Below, piece by piece: positions 10,874-22,890 of a DNA stretch of 64,000 nucleotides. This stretch comes from Punica granatum (Eukaryota > Streptophyta > Magnoliopsida > Myrtales > Lythraceae). The translations under genes were made by a program, and so were the position numbers. The notes below the pieces were generated by a model, which worked only from the letters and a program-made list of their open reading frames with translations, was not told the DNA's origin and did not search any database. Every line of letters starts with the position of its first letter. Position 1 is the first letter of the stretch. The stretch lies in NCBI RefSeq assembly GCF_007655135.1, contig NC_045132.1, forward strand, positions 682,001 through 746,000, read 5' to 3'.

Positions 10874-12613
10874 AATTCCCCCACACTTAAACATTGCTCG
10901 TCCTCGAGTAAGATATCAAAGAAAAATCTAGCTCCCCAGTATTAACAAGACGATACATACCCAAATGAGTATACAACTAAATCATTTGAGAGCATAAAAT
11001 TGCATAAATGAACTTCCCTCTTACTCCAAGAAACGTCGCCTAACATGTTGACATAGTAAATCCTCACTAGGGATGTGTATGCGCTCTCTCTCAAGTGTTT
11101 AGGCTATGTGTTTGTCACTCAAATCCAATTTCATGAGCATGCACTACCATAAGCTTGCTTTTACATCTCATCTCCATTATAAATAACTTGCAAGACATGA
11201 ATCTGAAGGACTTTTTTCTGAATGTAATGTAGCTTGGACAAAAAGAGGTGGAAAAATTCAGGTTCATATAAGCACAAGACAACCATAAGAAAAGCAGAGC
11301 ATTTAGACTACTAGAACACGATTCAAACAAATTAACACATTTCTCCCTATATTCCAGATCCCATGATGATGTGCAATTGATACCGATATGGATGAGCACC
11401 TTTTTTTCTTCTTTCTTTTGATCATTTTCATTTGCAGCCTTTCTTTCTTCTTCTTCTTTTTTTTTACAGCCCTTCTTTCTTTTCTTTTTCTTTTTTTTTT
11501 TAATTTTTTTTTTGAATAAATAACTTCATCTCATTGTTCTCGCACACGAAATATTCACCACTCATTTCCCCCATTCATCTAAGCTAAATGCTCGACTTTC
11601 CTTATGATCATGAAGAAAAAAGGAACATGGTTTTTCTAAAAAGACGTCTTGTGCATAGTTTAGGATAAGGCAATATGGATGAAGAAAGGAAAGGCTTACG
11701 TCACCAAGGCTCAAAGGGGTTCACTAAGGGGATAAACATGATGGGCAGGTTGTTTGGCTCAATCGATAATCCTATGCCTTCATCATTTCCATGCTTGCAA
11801 TTAAACAAATTTCAACAAGATTCCAAGCAAGTTCTAGAGTACTTAATCATGAAATGACACATTCAATCAAAAAAATTGATTGATAGAGAGGTGTATCAAT
11901 CATTGGCCCAAGACCTCACATAGGTGTTTTTTTTATTACTGTATCAACACGCTTCGGTACCGGATTCACAACTCGAGCTATGGGCTAATTCTCTTAGGCA
12001 ATTCATCTATCACATGACTTAGCTAATCTCACTCAAACATGTATAATCTTGCTAATCATATGGGGGTCCCTATCATGCAAATGTCATGAGTATGCAACTA
12101 TCTAGAATGCAACATGTGAATGTCAATGAGATGTAAGTGATATGCATATAGAATAAAACCCCCCACACTTAAGACGCAAATGGTCCTCCATGTGGACAAC
12201 ACACACAATATGCAAGATGCAAACACAAACTATAAAACAGAATGAGATACACAAAGTAAAAGAAAGAGGAACAAGACTCCCCTACGACTGGTGGGGCTGT
12301 GGTGACGGTGATAGGGATGCGTTCCAACATCCGACCTTGGTGCCTCTGTTCTTTCTCGTAGCGGTCCAAGTGCGGGTGTTGGATCGCCATGGGTAGCTGG
12401 AGAGTTAAGCGCTGCGGCAGTAGTGAAGAGGTAGGAAGTGGACTGTGTTCCTAGAGAATCGGATAAGACTCGATCAGTGCAATGTGTCCGCGTAAAAAAA
12501 ATAAATAAATAAATAAAATAAGGGAAACTAAAATAAAATGGAAAATTCAAGATTGGGTTGCCTCCCAATTAGCGCTAGTTTAATGTCGTTAGCTCGACGA
12601 TGCCGTTGACCTG
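10874..12613 (-). other. Athila-like spacer between pol and 3' LTR, with two polypurine tracts
   Basis: This is where env-like genes sit in some Athila elements, but only short unrelated open frames are found. On the minus strand there is a polypurine tract at the LTR border (10874-10890) and a second copy at 12157-12172; both share the 13-mer CCCCCACACTTAA (plus strand). A long T/C-rich stretch lies at about 11400-11520. Confidence 0.7.
12157..12172 (-). other. Internal polypurine-tract copy in the Athila-like element
   Basis: Plus-strand AACCCCCCACACTTAA repeats the 13-mer found at the 3' LTR border (10878-10890). It lies about 1.3 kb inside the element and about 450 bases beyond the ancestral end of pol. 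Confidence 0.6.
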
Positions 12614-12702
12614 CTAATCCATGTAGATGGGGTGCGATAAACGCATTTCTTCCAATAGAGACACTGCAAAATTCTCGACAAAAGGTTTCAATCGATGTCC
12701 AT

Positions 12703-15700
12703 TCACCTTGAAAATTTGGTTCGTCTCCAAGTTTTGAATTTCAATAACCCCATTAGATAACACATTATAAACCACAAAGGACCTTTCCACCGGGAACGTA
12801 ACTTACCGGGCATGAGTTTCAATCTTGAATCAAAGAGTAATACCTTTTGGCCAATGGAGAAATCCTTCCGAAGGAGTACCTTGTCATGAAGCAATTTAGC
12901 GCGTTCCTTATACATGGCTGCATTGTCGTATGCCTCAAGGCGGATTTCCTCCAGTTCTTGCAACTGGAATTTTCTTTCCTCACCGGAACGCCTCAAATCC
13001 ATATTGCATTGTTTGACCGCCCAAAAGGCTCTGTGCTCAATTTCAACCGGTAAATGACAAAGCTTCCCAAAAATCAAACGGTACGGTGACATACCTATTG
13101 GAGTTTTATACGCAGTTCTGTAGGCCCAAAGCGCATCATCCAATCTCAAACTCCAATCCTTCCTTGATGGGTTGACCGTCTTCTCTAAAATGCTCTTAAC
13201 TTCCCGGTTGGACACCTCGGCTTGGCCATTGGATTGAGGATGGTACGTGGTGGCTACACGGTGATGGACTCCATACTTCTTCATCAATGCTTCGACGGAG
13301 CGATTGCAAAAGTGGGTTCCTTGATCGCTTATGATGGCTCGTGGAATTCCAAACCTGCTAAAGATGTTAGACTTCAAGAATCCTACAACAACTTTAGCAT
13401 CGTTAGTCCGAGTAGCTTTTGCTTCAACCCATTTAGAGACATAATCAACGGCAAGCAAAATGTAGTTGAAACCAAATGAACTAGGAAAAGGTCCCATGAA
13501 ATCCATGCCCCAAACGTCGAAAACTTCACAAAATAGCATGGGCACTTGAGGCATCTCGTTCCTACGAGATATATTCCCGACTCTTTGACACCTTTCACAA
13601 CCCTTACAAAATCCATGTGCATCACGGAACAACGTTTCCCAATAGAATCCACTATCCATAATTTTCCTAGCTGTTCTCTTGGGCCCAAAATGCCCACCAC
13701 ATGCATATGAATGACAATGTGCTAGGATGGAATGAATCTCATTGTTGGGAACACAACGACGTATGACTTGATCGCTACACAACTTCCATAAATATGGTTC
13801 ATCCCATATGTAATATCTAGAGTCACTACGCAGCTTGTTCCGTCTTGCCTTAGTTAATCCAGGGGGAAATGTACCTGTTACAATGAAGTTTACCAAATCG
13901 GCATACCAGGGTTCTTCTCCTTGCACGTGAAAGAGGTGTTCATCTGGGAAGGAGTCGGAGATAGGAAGGGGTTCCTCATCTCGCACAAGTCGGCTCAGGT
14001 GGTCTGCCACAGAGTTCTCAGATCCTTTCCTATCCTTGATCTCTAAGTCAAATTCCTGCAGCAAAAGGATCCAACGAATTAACCGAGGTTTGGACTCTTT
14101 CTTGGCCAATAAGAACTTAAGTGCAGCATGATCAGTAAACACAACAATTTTCGATCCTAGCAGATATGATCGAAACTTTTCTAATGCAAATACAATGGCC
14201 AAAAGCTCCTTCTCTGTGGTCGAGTAGTTGCGCTGCGCTGCATCCAAGGTTTTGGAGGCATAATAGATCACATGGCTGCGTTTATCCATTCGTTGCCCCA
14301 AAACAGCTCCTATAGCGTAGTCGCTTGCATCGGTCATGATTTCGAAAGGGAGCTTCCAGTCAGGTGGTTGGATGATTGGAGCTGATGTAAGGAGCTCCTT
14401 GAGCTTATCGAACGCTTCCCTGCAATTCTTTCCGAATACAAAATCAGTGTCCTTCTGAAGTAAATGACACAATGGTTGAGCTATCTTTGAAAAATCCTTT
14501 ATAAATCGCCGATAGAAACCTGCATGGCCAAGAAAACTTCGAATACTTCGAATGTTAGATGGGTATGGCAGATTTAAAATTAGATCAACCTTGGATTTAT
14601 CAACTTCAATGCCTCTAGAAGATATCACATGACCTAGAACTATACCGTGAGTCACCATAAAATGGCATTTCTCATAGTTAAGTACTAGGTTCGACTCAAT
14701 ACAACGGTGCAAGACCTTGGACAAGTTAGCTAAACAACGATCAAAAGAATCACCATGGACTGTAAAATCATCCATGAACACTTCTATGCAGTTTTCTATC
14801 ATGTCAGAAAAGATACTCATCATACAACGTTGAAATGTTCCAGGGGCATCACACAATCCAAAAGGCATACGACGATAAGCAAAAGTACCGAACGGACAGG
14901 TAAAAGTTGTTTTCTCTTGGTCTTCTGGTGCTACCACTATTTGGTAATATCCCGAATACCCATCGAGAAAACAGAAGTATGACTTACTAGCTAGCCTTTC
15001 AAGCATCTGATCGATAAAAGGCAAAGGAAAGTGATCTTTCCTAGTAGCCGCATTAAGTTTTCGGTAGTCAATGCACACTCGCCACCCGTTCTGCACTCTT
15101 GTCGGAACCAACTCACCCCGCTCGTTTTTCACCAAGGTGAGTCCTGTTTTCTTAGGAACCACATGTATCGGACTTACCCATTGACTGTCAGATATGGGGT
15201 AGATAATTCCTAAGTCCAGGAGCTTAAGTATTTCCTTCATAACGACTTCCTTCATTGTTGGATTAAGCTTCCTCTGTGGGTCTCGCTTTGGTTGTGCATC
15301 TTTCTCCAATAAGATTCGGTGCATACACACAGAGGGACTTATGCCTTTGATGTCTGCGAGCGTCCATCCAATGGCGGTTTGGTTCTCTTTCAAAACCTGA
15401 ATTAGTTGTTCTTCTTGTACCTTTGTTAGTTCCTTTGAGATGATGACTGGTAAGGTCTCCTTTTCACCCAAATAAACGTACTTCAAATTCTCTGGAAGCT
15501 TCTTCAATTCTAACTTGGGGGCCTGCACAATAGAAGGGAGAAGCCGATCGGTGGAAGTCGGTAATGGTAAAACTGAACTTTCAAACCTTCTCGACACATC
15601 TATAAGTGATTTTAAAGGCTGAATTGAATCTTTTGCTCTTCCATCTTCTTCCCATTGGGCATCATAATCCTTGTTTTGTTGGATTGCCCAATCGACCTCT

Positions 15701-17955
15701 TCCTGCACAAAAATCTGTTCTGCCACATCTCGAACAAACGAATCAATTACATCAACACAAGATATAGATTCCAAAGTATCTGGATGTCTCATAGCATCGA
15801 ATATGTTGAATGTAATCGTTTCTTTATCAAATTCTAAAGAAAGTGTCCCATTATGCACATCGATTTTTGTTCGGGCCGTTTTCATGAATGGCCTTCCAAG
15901 CAAAATGTGTGATGAGTTAGAATTGTGCTTGTCACCCATGTCAATGATATAAAAGTCTACGGGAAAGATGAATTCATTGACCTTAATTAACACATCTTCA
16001 ATCATTCCCTCTGGGTATGAATTAGACCTATCAGCAAGCTGAATGATAATTTTAGTGTCCTTCAAAGGCCCTAAATTCAAAGTCCTGTAAATGGATAAAG
16101 GCATGACATTTATGGATGCACCTAGATCTAGCATGGCCTTCTCAATTCTTTTCTCACCTATAGTGCATGGAATGGTAAACATACCTGGATCCTTGCACTT
16201 TTGTGGCAATTTCCTTTGGATGACGGCCGATGCATTCTCCCCTACACTTATTTTTTCGCCCTTACTCAGTTTCCTCTTGTTGGTGCATAATTCCTTGAGG
16301 AACTTAGCATATCTGGGCACTTGTTTGATCGCGTCGAGTAGAGGAATGTTCACTTCTACCTTCCGGAAGGTCTCGAGAATTTCTTGTTCCGCTTCCTCTT
16401 TCTTAGCTCTCGCGAATCGACTTGGGAATGGTGGAGGAATGACTATCTTTTGGATGGGAGTGTTAATGATGTCTTCCTTCGTCTCGTCGACCGACTTCTC
16501 TTTCTTTGTTTCACCCTCATCAATTTTGTCTTGTGCCCGATTTTTAGAAGGAACTGCAGGTTCCAACACCTTCCCACTCCTTAGCGTGACTGCACTTGCA
16601 TTCTCCCTTGGGTTTATTTCCGTTTGGGATGGTAGCTTCCCTTTCGCACCTTCTAGTTTGCTTACGGTGGTGGCAAGTTGAGACATTTGATTCTCCAGAT
16701 TTTGAATGCTCGCCCTTGCCTCTTTTTGAAATGAAAGGGTGCTAGTTGCTAAGCTCTTGACGATGTCTTCCAATGATGTCAAAGAGTTTGATTCCTGGTT
16801 ATGTGGAGGATCGGGTTTCTTATATCTGAAAGCTTGTGGTGGTGTCTGCTGATTCTGCTGTCCATATCTCAAATTGGGGTGATCTCTCCATCCCGAATTG
16901 TACTGATTGGAGTATGGATCGTACCGCCTTTGCTGATTTGAGAACCCGCTAATGGCATTTGCTTGCGGATCAGGTTCATCTTGTAGCTGTGGGCAAGCGT
17001 CGGTGGCGTGGCCTTGGAGGAAGCATATGCCGCATTTCTTGGTGTTTTGTACTTGGCCCAATACCACTTGCTTCATCAAAGTTGTTAATTCTGATATCTG
17101 GCCCTCTAGGCTCAAGCTTCCCACCTCGTTCACTCTACTGGGAACTGAATCTTGTCTACCTCCAAATTTTTGAGAATGAGCTGCCATTCTAGAGATCAAA
17201 TCTCGAGCTTCACGTAACGTTTTATCCTCTAATGCTCCTCCACTTGCTGCCTCTAATAAGGTTCTATCCATAGGGAGCAAACCCTCATAGAAATACTGGA
17301 GCAGGAGCTGGTCTGAGATCTGATGATTGGGGCAGCTCTCGCAGAGTTGATTAAACCGCTCCCAATATTCATATAGCGTCTCGCCCGAGAATTGTTGAAT
17401 GGCACCGATTTGCTTTCTGATGGTGCCTAGCCTCGAAGCTGGGAAGAATTTTTCGATAAATTGTCTCTTCAGATCGTTCCATGTAGCGATGGACCCCGGC
17501 GGTAAGTAATAGAGCCAATCCTTGGCCTTGTCAGCTAAGGAAAAAGGAAAAGCTCTCATCTTAATCTGCTCCTCTGTCACCCCTCGGGGTTTCATCGTGG
17601 AGCACACGGTGTGGAACTCCTTGAGATGCCTATGTGGGTCCTCTCCTGAAAGTCCGTGGAAGGTAGGTAGAAGGTGTATCAGCCCTGATTTCAGCTCGAA
17701 GGCGGCCTCTGTTTCTGGGTATGTAATACACAATGGTTGTTGGTTCAAGTCAGGAGCTGCTAGCTCCCTCCATGTTCGTTCTCTAGCCATTGTGGTTGCA
17801 GTCAATTCTTGTTCTTCTTCACTCTCACTGTCGTCGAAAGAAGAGGTTGGCTCCACGAGCCCGTCGGCTAGCCTTTTGGCTCTTCGATTCGCCCTTGCGG
17901 TCTTCTCGATCTCTGGATCAAAGATAATTTCACCTGTACGAGAAGAACGGGGCAT
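12703..17955 (-). CDS. Athila-like gag-pol polyprotein, one frame, frameshifted near the C-terminus
   Basis: 1750 codons from ATG 17955, 34 bases after the primer site. Approximate domain order: Gag (residues 90-200), CCHC zinc knuckle CX2CX4HX4C (305-320), aspartic protease with DLGAS (about 605-625), reverse transcriptase with FMDD (865-1090, FMDD near 1060), RNase H with TDAS and TEKELLAIV (1200-1320), integrase HHCC zinc finger (1415-1465) and D,D,E core (1470-1600). No chromodomain. Near 12775-12780 a single-base indel moves translation out of the family frame. The old frame stays open without a start to a stop at 12614, so about 55 C-terminal residues of the integrase tail are lost or replaced. 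Otherwise no stop interrupts it, which fits the near-identical LTRs. It copies and inserts the element; activity is not shown. Confidence 0.93.
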   Translation of the reverse strand: MPRSSRTGEIIFDPEIEKTARANRRAKRLADGLVEPTSSFDDSESEEEQELTATTMARERTWRELAAPDLNQQPLCITYPETEAAFELKSGLIHLLPTFHGLSGEDPHRHLKEFHTVCSTMKPRGVTEEQIKMRAFPFSLADKAKDWLYYLPPGSIATWNDLKRQFIEKFFPASRLGTIRKQIGAIQQFSGETLYEYWERFNQLCESCPNHQISDQLLLQYFYEGLLPMDRTLLEAASGGALEDKTLREARDLISRMAAHSQKFGGRQDSVPSRVNEVGSLSLEGQISELTTLMKQVVLGQVQNTKKCGICFLQGHATDACPQLQDEPDPQANAISGFSNQQRRYDPYSNQYNSGWRDHPNLRYGQQNQQTPPQAFRYKKPDPPHNQESNSLTSLEDIVKSLATSTLSFQKEARASIQNLENQMSQLATTVSKLEGAKGKLPSQTEINPRENASAVTLRSGKVLEPAVPSKNRAQDKIDEGETKKEKSVDETKEDIINTPIQKIVIPPPFPSRFARAKKEEAEQEILETFRKVEVNIPLLDAIKQVPRYAKFLKELCTNKRKLSKGEKISVGENASAVIQRKLPQKCKDPGMFTIPCTIGEKRIEKAMLDLGASINVMPLSIYRTLNLGPLKDTKIIIQLADRSNSYPEGMIEDVLIKVNEFIFPVDFYIIDMGDKHNSNSSHILLGRPFMKTARTKIDVHNGTLSLEFDKETITFNIFDAMRHPDTLESISCVDVIDSFVRDVAEQIFVQEEVDWAIQQNKDYDAQWEEDGRAKDSIQPLKSLIDVSRRFESSVLPLPTSTDRLLPSIVQAPKLELKKLPENLKYVYLGEKETLPVIISKELTKVQEEQLIQVLKENQTAIGWTLADIKGISPSVCMHRILLEKDAQPKRDPQRKLNPTMKEVVMKEILKLLDLGIIYPISDSQWVSPIHVVPKKTGLTLVKNERGELVPTRVQNGWRVCIDYRKLNAATRKDHFPLPFIDQMLERLASKSYFCFLDGYSGYYQIVVAPEDQEKTTFTCPFGTFAYRRMPFGLCDAPGTFQRCMMSIFSDMIENCIEVFMDDFTVHGDSFDRCLANLSKVLHRCIESNLVLNYEKCHFMVTHGIVLGHVISSRGIEVDKSKVDLILNLPYPSNIRSIRSFLGHAGFYRRFIKDFSKIAQPLCHLLQKDTDFVFGKNCREAFDKLKELLTSAPIIQPPDWKLPFEIMTDASDYAIGAVLGQRMDKRSHVIYYASKTLDAAQRNYSTTEKELLAIVFALEKFRSYLLGSKIVVFTDHAALKFLLAKKESKPRLIRWILLLQEFDLEIKDRKGSENSVADHLSRLVRDEEPLPISDSFPDEHLFHVQGEEPWYADLVNFIVTGTFPPGLTKARRNKLRSDSRYYIWDEPYLWKLCSDQVIRRCVPNNEIHSILAHCHSYACGGHFGPKRTARKIMDSGFYWETLFRDAHGFCKGCERCQRVGNISRRNEMPQVPMLFCEVFDVWGMDFMGPFPSSFGFNYILLAVDYVSKWVEAKATRTNDAKVVVGFLKSNIFSRFGIPRAIISDQGTHFCNRSVEALMKKYGVHHRVATTYHPQSNGQAEVSNREVKSILEKTVNPSRKDWSLRLDDALWAYRTAYKTPIGMSPYRLIFGKLCHLPVEIEHRAFWAVKQCNMDLRRSGEERKFQLQELEEIRLEAYDNAAMYKERAKLLHDKVLLRKDFSIGQKVLLFDSRLKLMPGKLRSRWKGPLWFIMCYLMGLLKFKTWRRTKFSR

Positions 17956-17989
17956 ATATTAGCTCAACAATTAAGAGAATTAAATTGCC

Positions 17990-18007
17990 TCCCCGGCAAC
18001 GGCGCCA
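17990..18007 (-). other. Primer-binding site, tRNA-Asp type
   Basis: Minus strand reads TGGCGCCGTTGCCGGGGA, four bases inside the 5' LTR. From memory this complements the 3' end of plant tRNA-Asp and is usual for Athila-type elements. Confidence 0.8.
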
Positions 18008-18011
18008 AATT

Positions 18012-19259
18012 TGGCAAGGCCTGTCGAAGCCCCCAAAATAAAATCGGTTTCCCCAAAACTTGTAGTAAGAAAAGGGTGAGAGCCGAGTCGAAATCCCAAA
18101 GGAGGCTAAAAGATTCTCTAAACCAATGAGCTAGCAAAGTAACGATAGGGGAATTTTGATAATCAAGAAACTAAATTGCAGCAAAAACAATTTAAAAGTG
18201 CAAGGGAGAGTAAGTAATCAATAATCGAGAGACGTATGACTTGAGTTCGAAAACCACCTAGCGTTTGGTTGATCATAGAAGCATCAGAATGTAAATTTCA
18301 GCAGCTAAGATTCGATTCCCGCGACCGCAAGGAATCAACTAGCATCTAAATTCTAACTAGTCAAAACACCGTCTAACTAGTAAGTTCATCAACTAGTTAA
18401 CAAGGTATCAACCGATTCCCTAATTAACTAAGCGACAGCTTTAAGCGCAAGGATGCCTTAACCTGAGCGATTAATTGATTCATCAATTAATTGACTCGTC
18501 CTATCATTCTCTAACCAATTAGGGCAGCAACTACCGTTTGTTCCTAATTAGTCTTGCTTCGAATCGATTTCTACAAACACCGTAGTAGTCGTCGATAAGC
18601 TAATTTACAAATATCCTATTCACAACCATGACAGAATACTTGTAACGATGACATCCAAGAATAAATAAGTGCTGAAATCGAAATATTAAAACCTGCTCCT
18701 CACAACCAAACCGTGAGGTTTCCGTTCTCAAGTCAAACGAAACAAATTAGCCACGCATGGCTATGCAGGGATCCATGAAAACTGATGATCGTTGGAGGAA
18801 CACTCCGCAGCCGCCAGCCTCCTCTCCCAGTTTCTCTCCACAGAAAACTAAACTTCCAGCAAAAAAAAAAACCCTAAACCTAAATGATCCATAGGTTTTT
18901 ATATCTCCCTCAAAAATAGGAAACAAATAATGAACATATCTTAAAGATTTCCTAAAAAACTCCCATTGTAACTGAAAGGGAATTCTAAGATTTGCAAATA
19001 AATCGAGAATTGATTCTAAACTCCCTCTCGGATCGGTTGTGCACGTGGTGCACCACTAACCAGAAGTCCTTGTATCCTTGCAAGTTCCATCTAGATACTT
19101 CAATGGTCTCCAATTCATCCCGAACATGCATCAAATTGCCTTCAATTCTTTTCTTGGACAATTTTCCTATAAATCGTCATCCAAGCATCAGATACCATGA
19201 AAACAACATAAAACCGAGTCTAAATTTTACCCATTTCATGGACAAATCCTCTCTTATCA
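18012..19259 (-). repeat. Athila-like 5' LTR
   Basis: 1248 bp, partner of 9626-10873. Its outer end abuts TAATC, which completes the target duplication. It carries the promoter for the minus-strand transcript. Confidence 0.95.
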
Positions 19260-19264
19260 TAATC

Positions 19265-20060
19265 CAACATGGAACTCCGCGAGAGAATATCATGAATATA
19301 CTTCGCTTGAGTTAGGTGTAGTCTTATTCTATCAAATGTAGCATCCATACTGAGAAAATAGTTGAGCGGCCCTAAGTTCTTCATCTCAAATTCCTGATGA
19401 AGTGCAGCAATCAGTGAGTCAAAAGGAGCTCCCGGAGTATCAATGAGAATAATGTCGTCCGCATACACAAGAATTAGAGTAGTGTAAGTCCTGCCCCGTG
19501 AGATGAATAAGGACGAGTCTGCAAGAGAACCATAAAATCCCAAGCTAAGAAGAAAGTTACTCAAACATGCGAACCAGGCACGTGGAGCTTGTTTGAGATC
19601 GTAGAGAGAATGTCTCAACCGGTAGACGAAGTCTGGATGTAGTGGATCGCTAAATCCAGGAGGCTGACTCATATAAACTTCCTCACTTAGATGACCATAA
19701 AGAAATGCATTATTCACATCCAGCTGTCGAATAGACCACTACAGAGAGACATCTATGGAAAGAATATCCCAAATAGTTACCGACTTAATAACAGGGTTGA
19801 ACATCTCCTCATAGTCGATGCATTCCCGCTGATTGAAGCCCTTGGCGACAAGACGGGCTTTGTACCGGTCAGTTGTGTCGTCAGTCTTCTGCTTGATCCT
19901 GTAAATCCATTTGCAATCAATAATAATCCTCGAAAGAAGAGTAGAAACTAGATCCCATGTATGATTATGAATAAGAGCCTATAACTCCTCTTCCATGGCG
20001 GCTCTCCATTGTGGATCTGGTCATGCCTTAGAAAAAGTGCAAGGTTCCTGTAGATTAGCA
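19265..20060 (-). pseudogene. Copia reverse transcriptase fragment
   Basis: Minus strand shows typical copia reverse-transcriptase blocks in order: WKYRIK-like, KARLVAKGF, a [11 protein letters not shown] block near 19700, LKQAPRAWF, and the catalytic YADDI near 19455-19470. Frame breaks near 19720-20060 and loss of downstream sequence at the Athila junction make it a pseudogene. The open stretch 19220-19717 runs a few codons into the Athila LTR by chance. Confidence 0.85.
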
Positions 20061-20417
20061 GAAATCAAAAAGGCATCAAGATGTCAAGATATGACAAAAC
20101 AAGGAGCAGGAAGAGTCCCATCACGAGACCGAGTTACCATAGAATGAGTTCTCTGAGGGACAGGTTCATCAGCCTGAGCCACTTGTATGAGATCCATAGA
20201 GTCATCAGAGTGATTGATAACTCGAGGGGCCGAAGATTCAACATCACCATCATGTCCAGGGGGATTCACATGTCCAATAGAATAAGCATGTCCAAGAGGT
20301 TCACTTGTAGTGTCAGTGGATAGAGGTGCGGAAAAGACTGGAAGGGGAATATGAGATGTAGTATAGAAGAGGTATTATGTGAAGAGAAGGATGTCGTACA
20401 TGGAGCATGTATGGGTG

Positions 20418-20690
20418 AAGGAGAAGTCTACTTCGAACCGGCCGAGATAGATGACCCTGATTGATATGGGAATGACTGCTCATCAAAAGTAGCCTGGAAA
20501 ATTATAAAAATATGACCAAAGACTAGATCGATATATTTGTATCCTTGATGATGAGTGAGATAACCAAGAAAAACACAAGGTATGGAGCGAGGCTTTAATA
20601 TATGACGAATGTAAGGATGCAAATATGGAAAACAAAGGCACCCGAATGATATGGAAAACACGTTCAGAATGATTATCCTACCTCAAGGAT
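20418..20690 (-). pseudogene. Copia integrase C-terminal remnant
   Basis: The minus strand carries a FGCLCFPYLHPYIRHILKPR-like block and CVFLGY..HHQGYKY, the conserved region after the copia integrase core. The core itself (about 1 kb with the D,D,E residues) is absent: about 60-90 bases further upstream the sequence is already protease. Confidence 0.75.
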
Positions 20691-20749
20691 CGGAAAAGAG
20701 AGGAACCCGTAGCTACTACAGGTAGTGATTTACCATCTCCCATGAATAG

Positions 20750-22032
20750 CTAACTCGAGGTTGGATAATCATCATGAACGTGTGGATTCCCCAGGTCAAG
20801 CATGATGTGATGAGTGGTTCCTAAGTCAACATACCAGTTGAGATCATGGATTCCTGTAGAAGAGGCTTGAGCAAAATGAGCCTGCCCATCACGAAGCTGA
20901 CAGTAAAGAGCCGAATGTCCAGCTCGATTACAAATTTGGCAAATTAAATTATTAATGGAAGGCCCAACTCTATGTGTAATCCCACGGAATGAAGGGTCGT
21001 GTCGAATTGATAGCCAATGTGCAAGTGAGCTGGAAAAATGAGAGAATGATGTCAGGACGTGAGTCGAGTCACGCATCTGACCCAATTGCCAGCTTTACCC
21101 ACATCCGGTTCCTGTTTCTCATCCTCCATTACCAAAGAAGCTTCCATTGCCAGAGAAAGCACCATAGCCATAATTAGGGTTTCATCCACCCAAATTGTTA
21201 CCCTTGCTATGGCCTTTCCCTACACACCATTCTTGCACTCTCATCCCTTGTAATTGCCATGACCTTTTCCTCTATTGCTATCGGAGTAGTGAACCTCTGC
21301 AAATGGTGGTCCGAGAAGACCCAAGAGTGGTGGCATCATTGGTTGCGTTGGCTGCACCATAATGGAAGCAAAAATTCTGCGAGATTCATCGTGGAGGAGA
21401 TGATTAGTTAGCTCATCAGTATTCATAGCAGAGAGAGATGGACATAGAGCAAGAACGAGTGGCTCCCAGTCGGTTCCAAGGCCAGTCACAATCGCACGAT
21501 TGATTTGCTCAGAGGTTTTTGGTTTTCCAATCTGCGCAAACCATGTTGTTAATTGACGTACAACATTGATGTATTTTAGCACAGTGTTTCCCTCCTTTCG
21601 CAAATCACGCCACTGCTGCTCGAGGAAATCAATTTATGATGCGGTTTGTGCCGAGAACATGGTCTCCAATGCAATCCAGGCTTCGTGAGAGGTTTTTAAG
21701 TCGATAATATTGCAGCCTATCTCTTCTATCACAGCAAGCATGATACAGGTATGGGCAAATTTATCCCTCATTGCCCACTGTCGATGGGCTGGATTGGGAG
21801 TGGTGGTGCCATCCTTCGAGATTGTCTTCTTAGGAGCCGAGATTGTACCTTCAGCATAACCAAGCAAATCTTATGTTTCTAGAAGGGCACTCATGATACC
21901 TTGCTAGAAAAAATAATTACCTCCATTAAGCTTGACTGGTACGGTGGGAACAGTAGTAGGGAGAGGTTGGAACTGATTTAAATTGGTTGTCCTAGAGGTG
22001 GAAGTGATCATAGCAGAAGTGGAGTCAGCCAT
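20750..22032 (-). pseudogene. Copia gag, zinc knuckle and start of protease
   Basis: Gag begins at ATG 22030-22032 (minus), soon after the LTR and primer site. It includes a VKLNGGNY-type opening, a Gag block near 21240-21600, a CQICNRAGHSALYC knuckle near 20900-20940 and the protease region with WYVDLGTTHH (normally D-S/T-G) near 20830. Several stops and shifts, for example around 21620 and 21890, inactivate it. Confidence 0.78.
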
Positions 22033-22149
22033 TGAAGGAGAAAGTCTGAGGCTATAAATAGTGAAGAGGGTTGAGATTGATCTAGTAAAGGTGTCTGAGG
22101 AGTGGTCACACGAGGTGGACGAAGAAGAGTTCAGAGAAGGCTCGATCTA

Positions 22150-22163
22150 GGGCTCTAATATCA
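22150..22163 (-). other. Degenerate copia primer-binding site
   Basis: TGATATTAGAGCCC on the minus strand, directly after the 5' LTR. It resembles TGGTATCAGAGC, the usual initiator-methionine tRNA site, with two changes. Confidence 0.7.
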
Positions 22164-22329
22164 TAAGGGATTTCAAAATGTTTGTGAGAATATCAGCCTA
22201 ATGCTCATGAGTTGTATGCTTGTATTAATACTGTAACGTGTACAAAAATCATGGATACAAGTATGGAAAATGTATCAAATTGATTATACAAAATTAATAA
22301 TTTCTATCTATGGCTAACTTTCTCCATTA
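22164..22329 (-). repeat. Copia 5' LTR
   Basis: 166 bp, partner of 8699-8864. Flanked outside by CTGAT (22330-22334). Confidence 0.85.
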
Positions 22330-22334
22330 CTGAT

Positions 22335-22850
22335 TCAAGGATTGCTAAATTCGAACAACGATAACTTGCTAAAGCATAAAAACTCCTAAAGTGCAGAATA
22401 ATAAAAACAGAAAAGAATAAGTGCATTTGATTGAATTGTCCGAGGGTCCTTATAATGAATACCGGATTTAGTATTTGTAGGCGTATATGAGAAATTCTAG
22501 TGAATCGATCTAGATCGAATACATACATATATACCAAACTGAAAATTATTCAAATAGAACTCTGCTAAATTGTTAAATTAATGAAAAAAATATTACAAGG
22601 AGAGAAAATATCATAATGGCTTGCGGGATATACGGTGAATATTACTCAATCACTTAATTATGTAATACACAATCAGAATTTTTGAAAGTGAAAATTGTTC
22701 CACAACGAGTCCACAAATTCAGATTATAAACATTCAGATCGGTTATTACTTATCCAAAAATAATGAATAATACTCACTCAATATTTTTTTGGGCTAGTAA
22801 AGTGTTCATGTGAATCGTGAGAATTAAGAGCAAATTTCAGAATCCATTGT

Positions 22851-22890
<40 letters not shown>

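Larger units (their letters stand above)
9626..19259 (-). mobile_element. Athila-lineage Ty3/gypsy retrotransposon, young and nearly intact
   Basis: A 9634-bp element with 1248-bp LTRs (9626-10873 and 18012-19259) ending TG...CA and flanked by a perfect target duplication TAATC (9621-9625, 19260-19264). It has a tRNA-Asp-type primer site at 17990-18007, a 1750-codon gag-pol frame (12703-17955), a 1.7-kb non-coding spacer and a polypurine tract beside the 3' LTR. By eye the LTRs differ at one base (T at about 10272, G at about 18658), so insertion is recent. It landed in the copia element between reverse transcriptase and RNase H. The Athila placement rests on gag sequence, DLGAS protease motif, primer site, large LTRs and lack of a chromodomain. 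No env-like frame is visible. Confidence 0.93.
8699..22329 (-). mobile_element. Ty1/copia LTR retrotransposon, decayed and internally deleted, interrupted by an Athila-like element
   Basis: Bounded by 166-bp LTRs (8699-8864 and 22164-22329) and a perfect 5-bp target duplication CTGAT (8694-8698 and 22330-22334). By eye the LTRs differ at about 18 of 166 sites, so the insertion is old. Order on the minus strand: LTR, degenerate initiator-Met primer site, gag, CCHC knuckle and protease, integrase C-terminus, reverse transcriptase, [9.6-kb insertion], RNase H, polypurine tract, LTR. Stops and frame breaks occur throughout, and the integrase catalytic core is missing between protease and integrase C-terminus. 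LTR ends read TAA...TTA rather than TG...CA. It cannot be autonomous. Confidence 0.88.

Noticed and set aside
11115..11399. Possible env-like gene of the Athila element
   Set aside because: Only 94 codons, no signal peptide plus membrane span arrangement and no recognisable motif.
16091..16681. 196-codon plus-strand frame in the Athila-like element
   Set aside because: Antisense shadow of gag-pol with no known domain.
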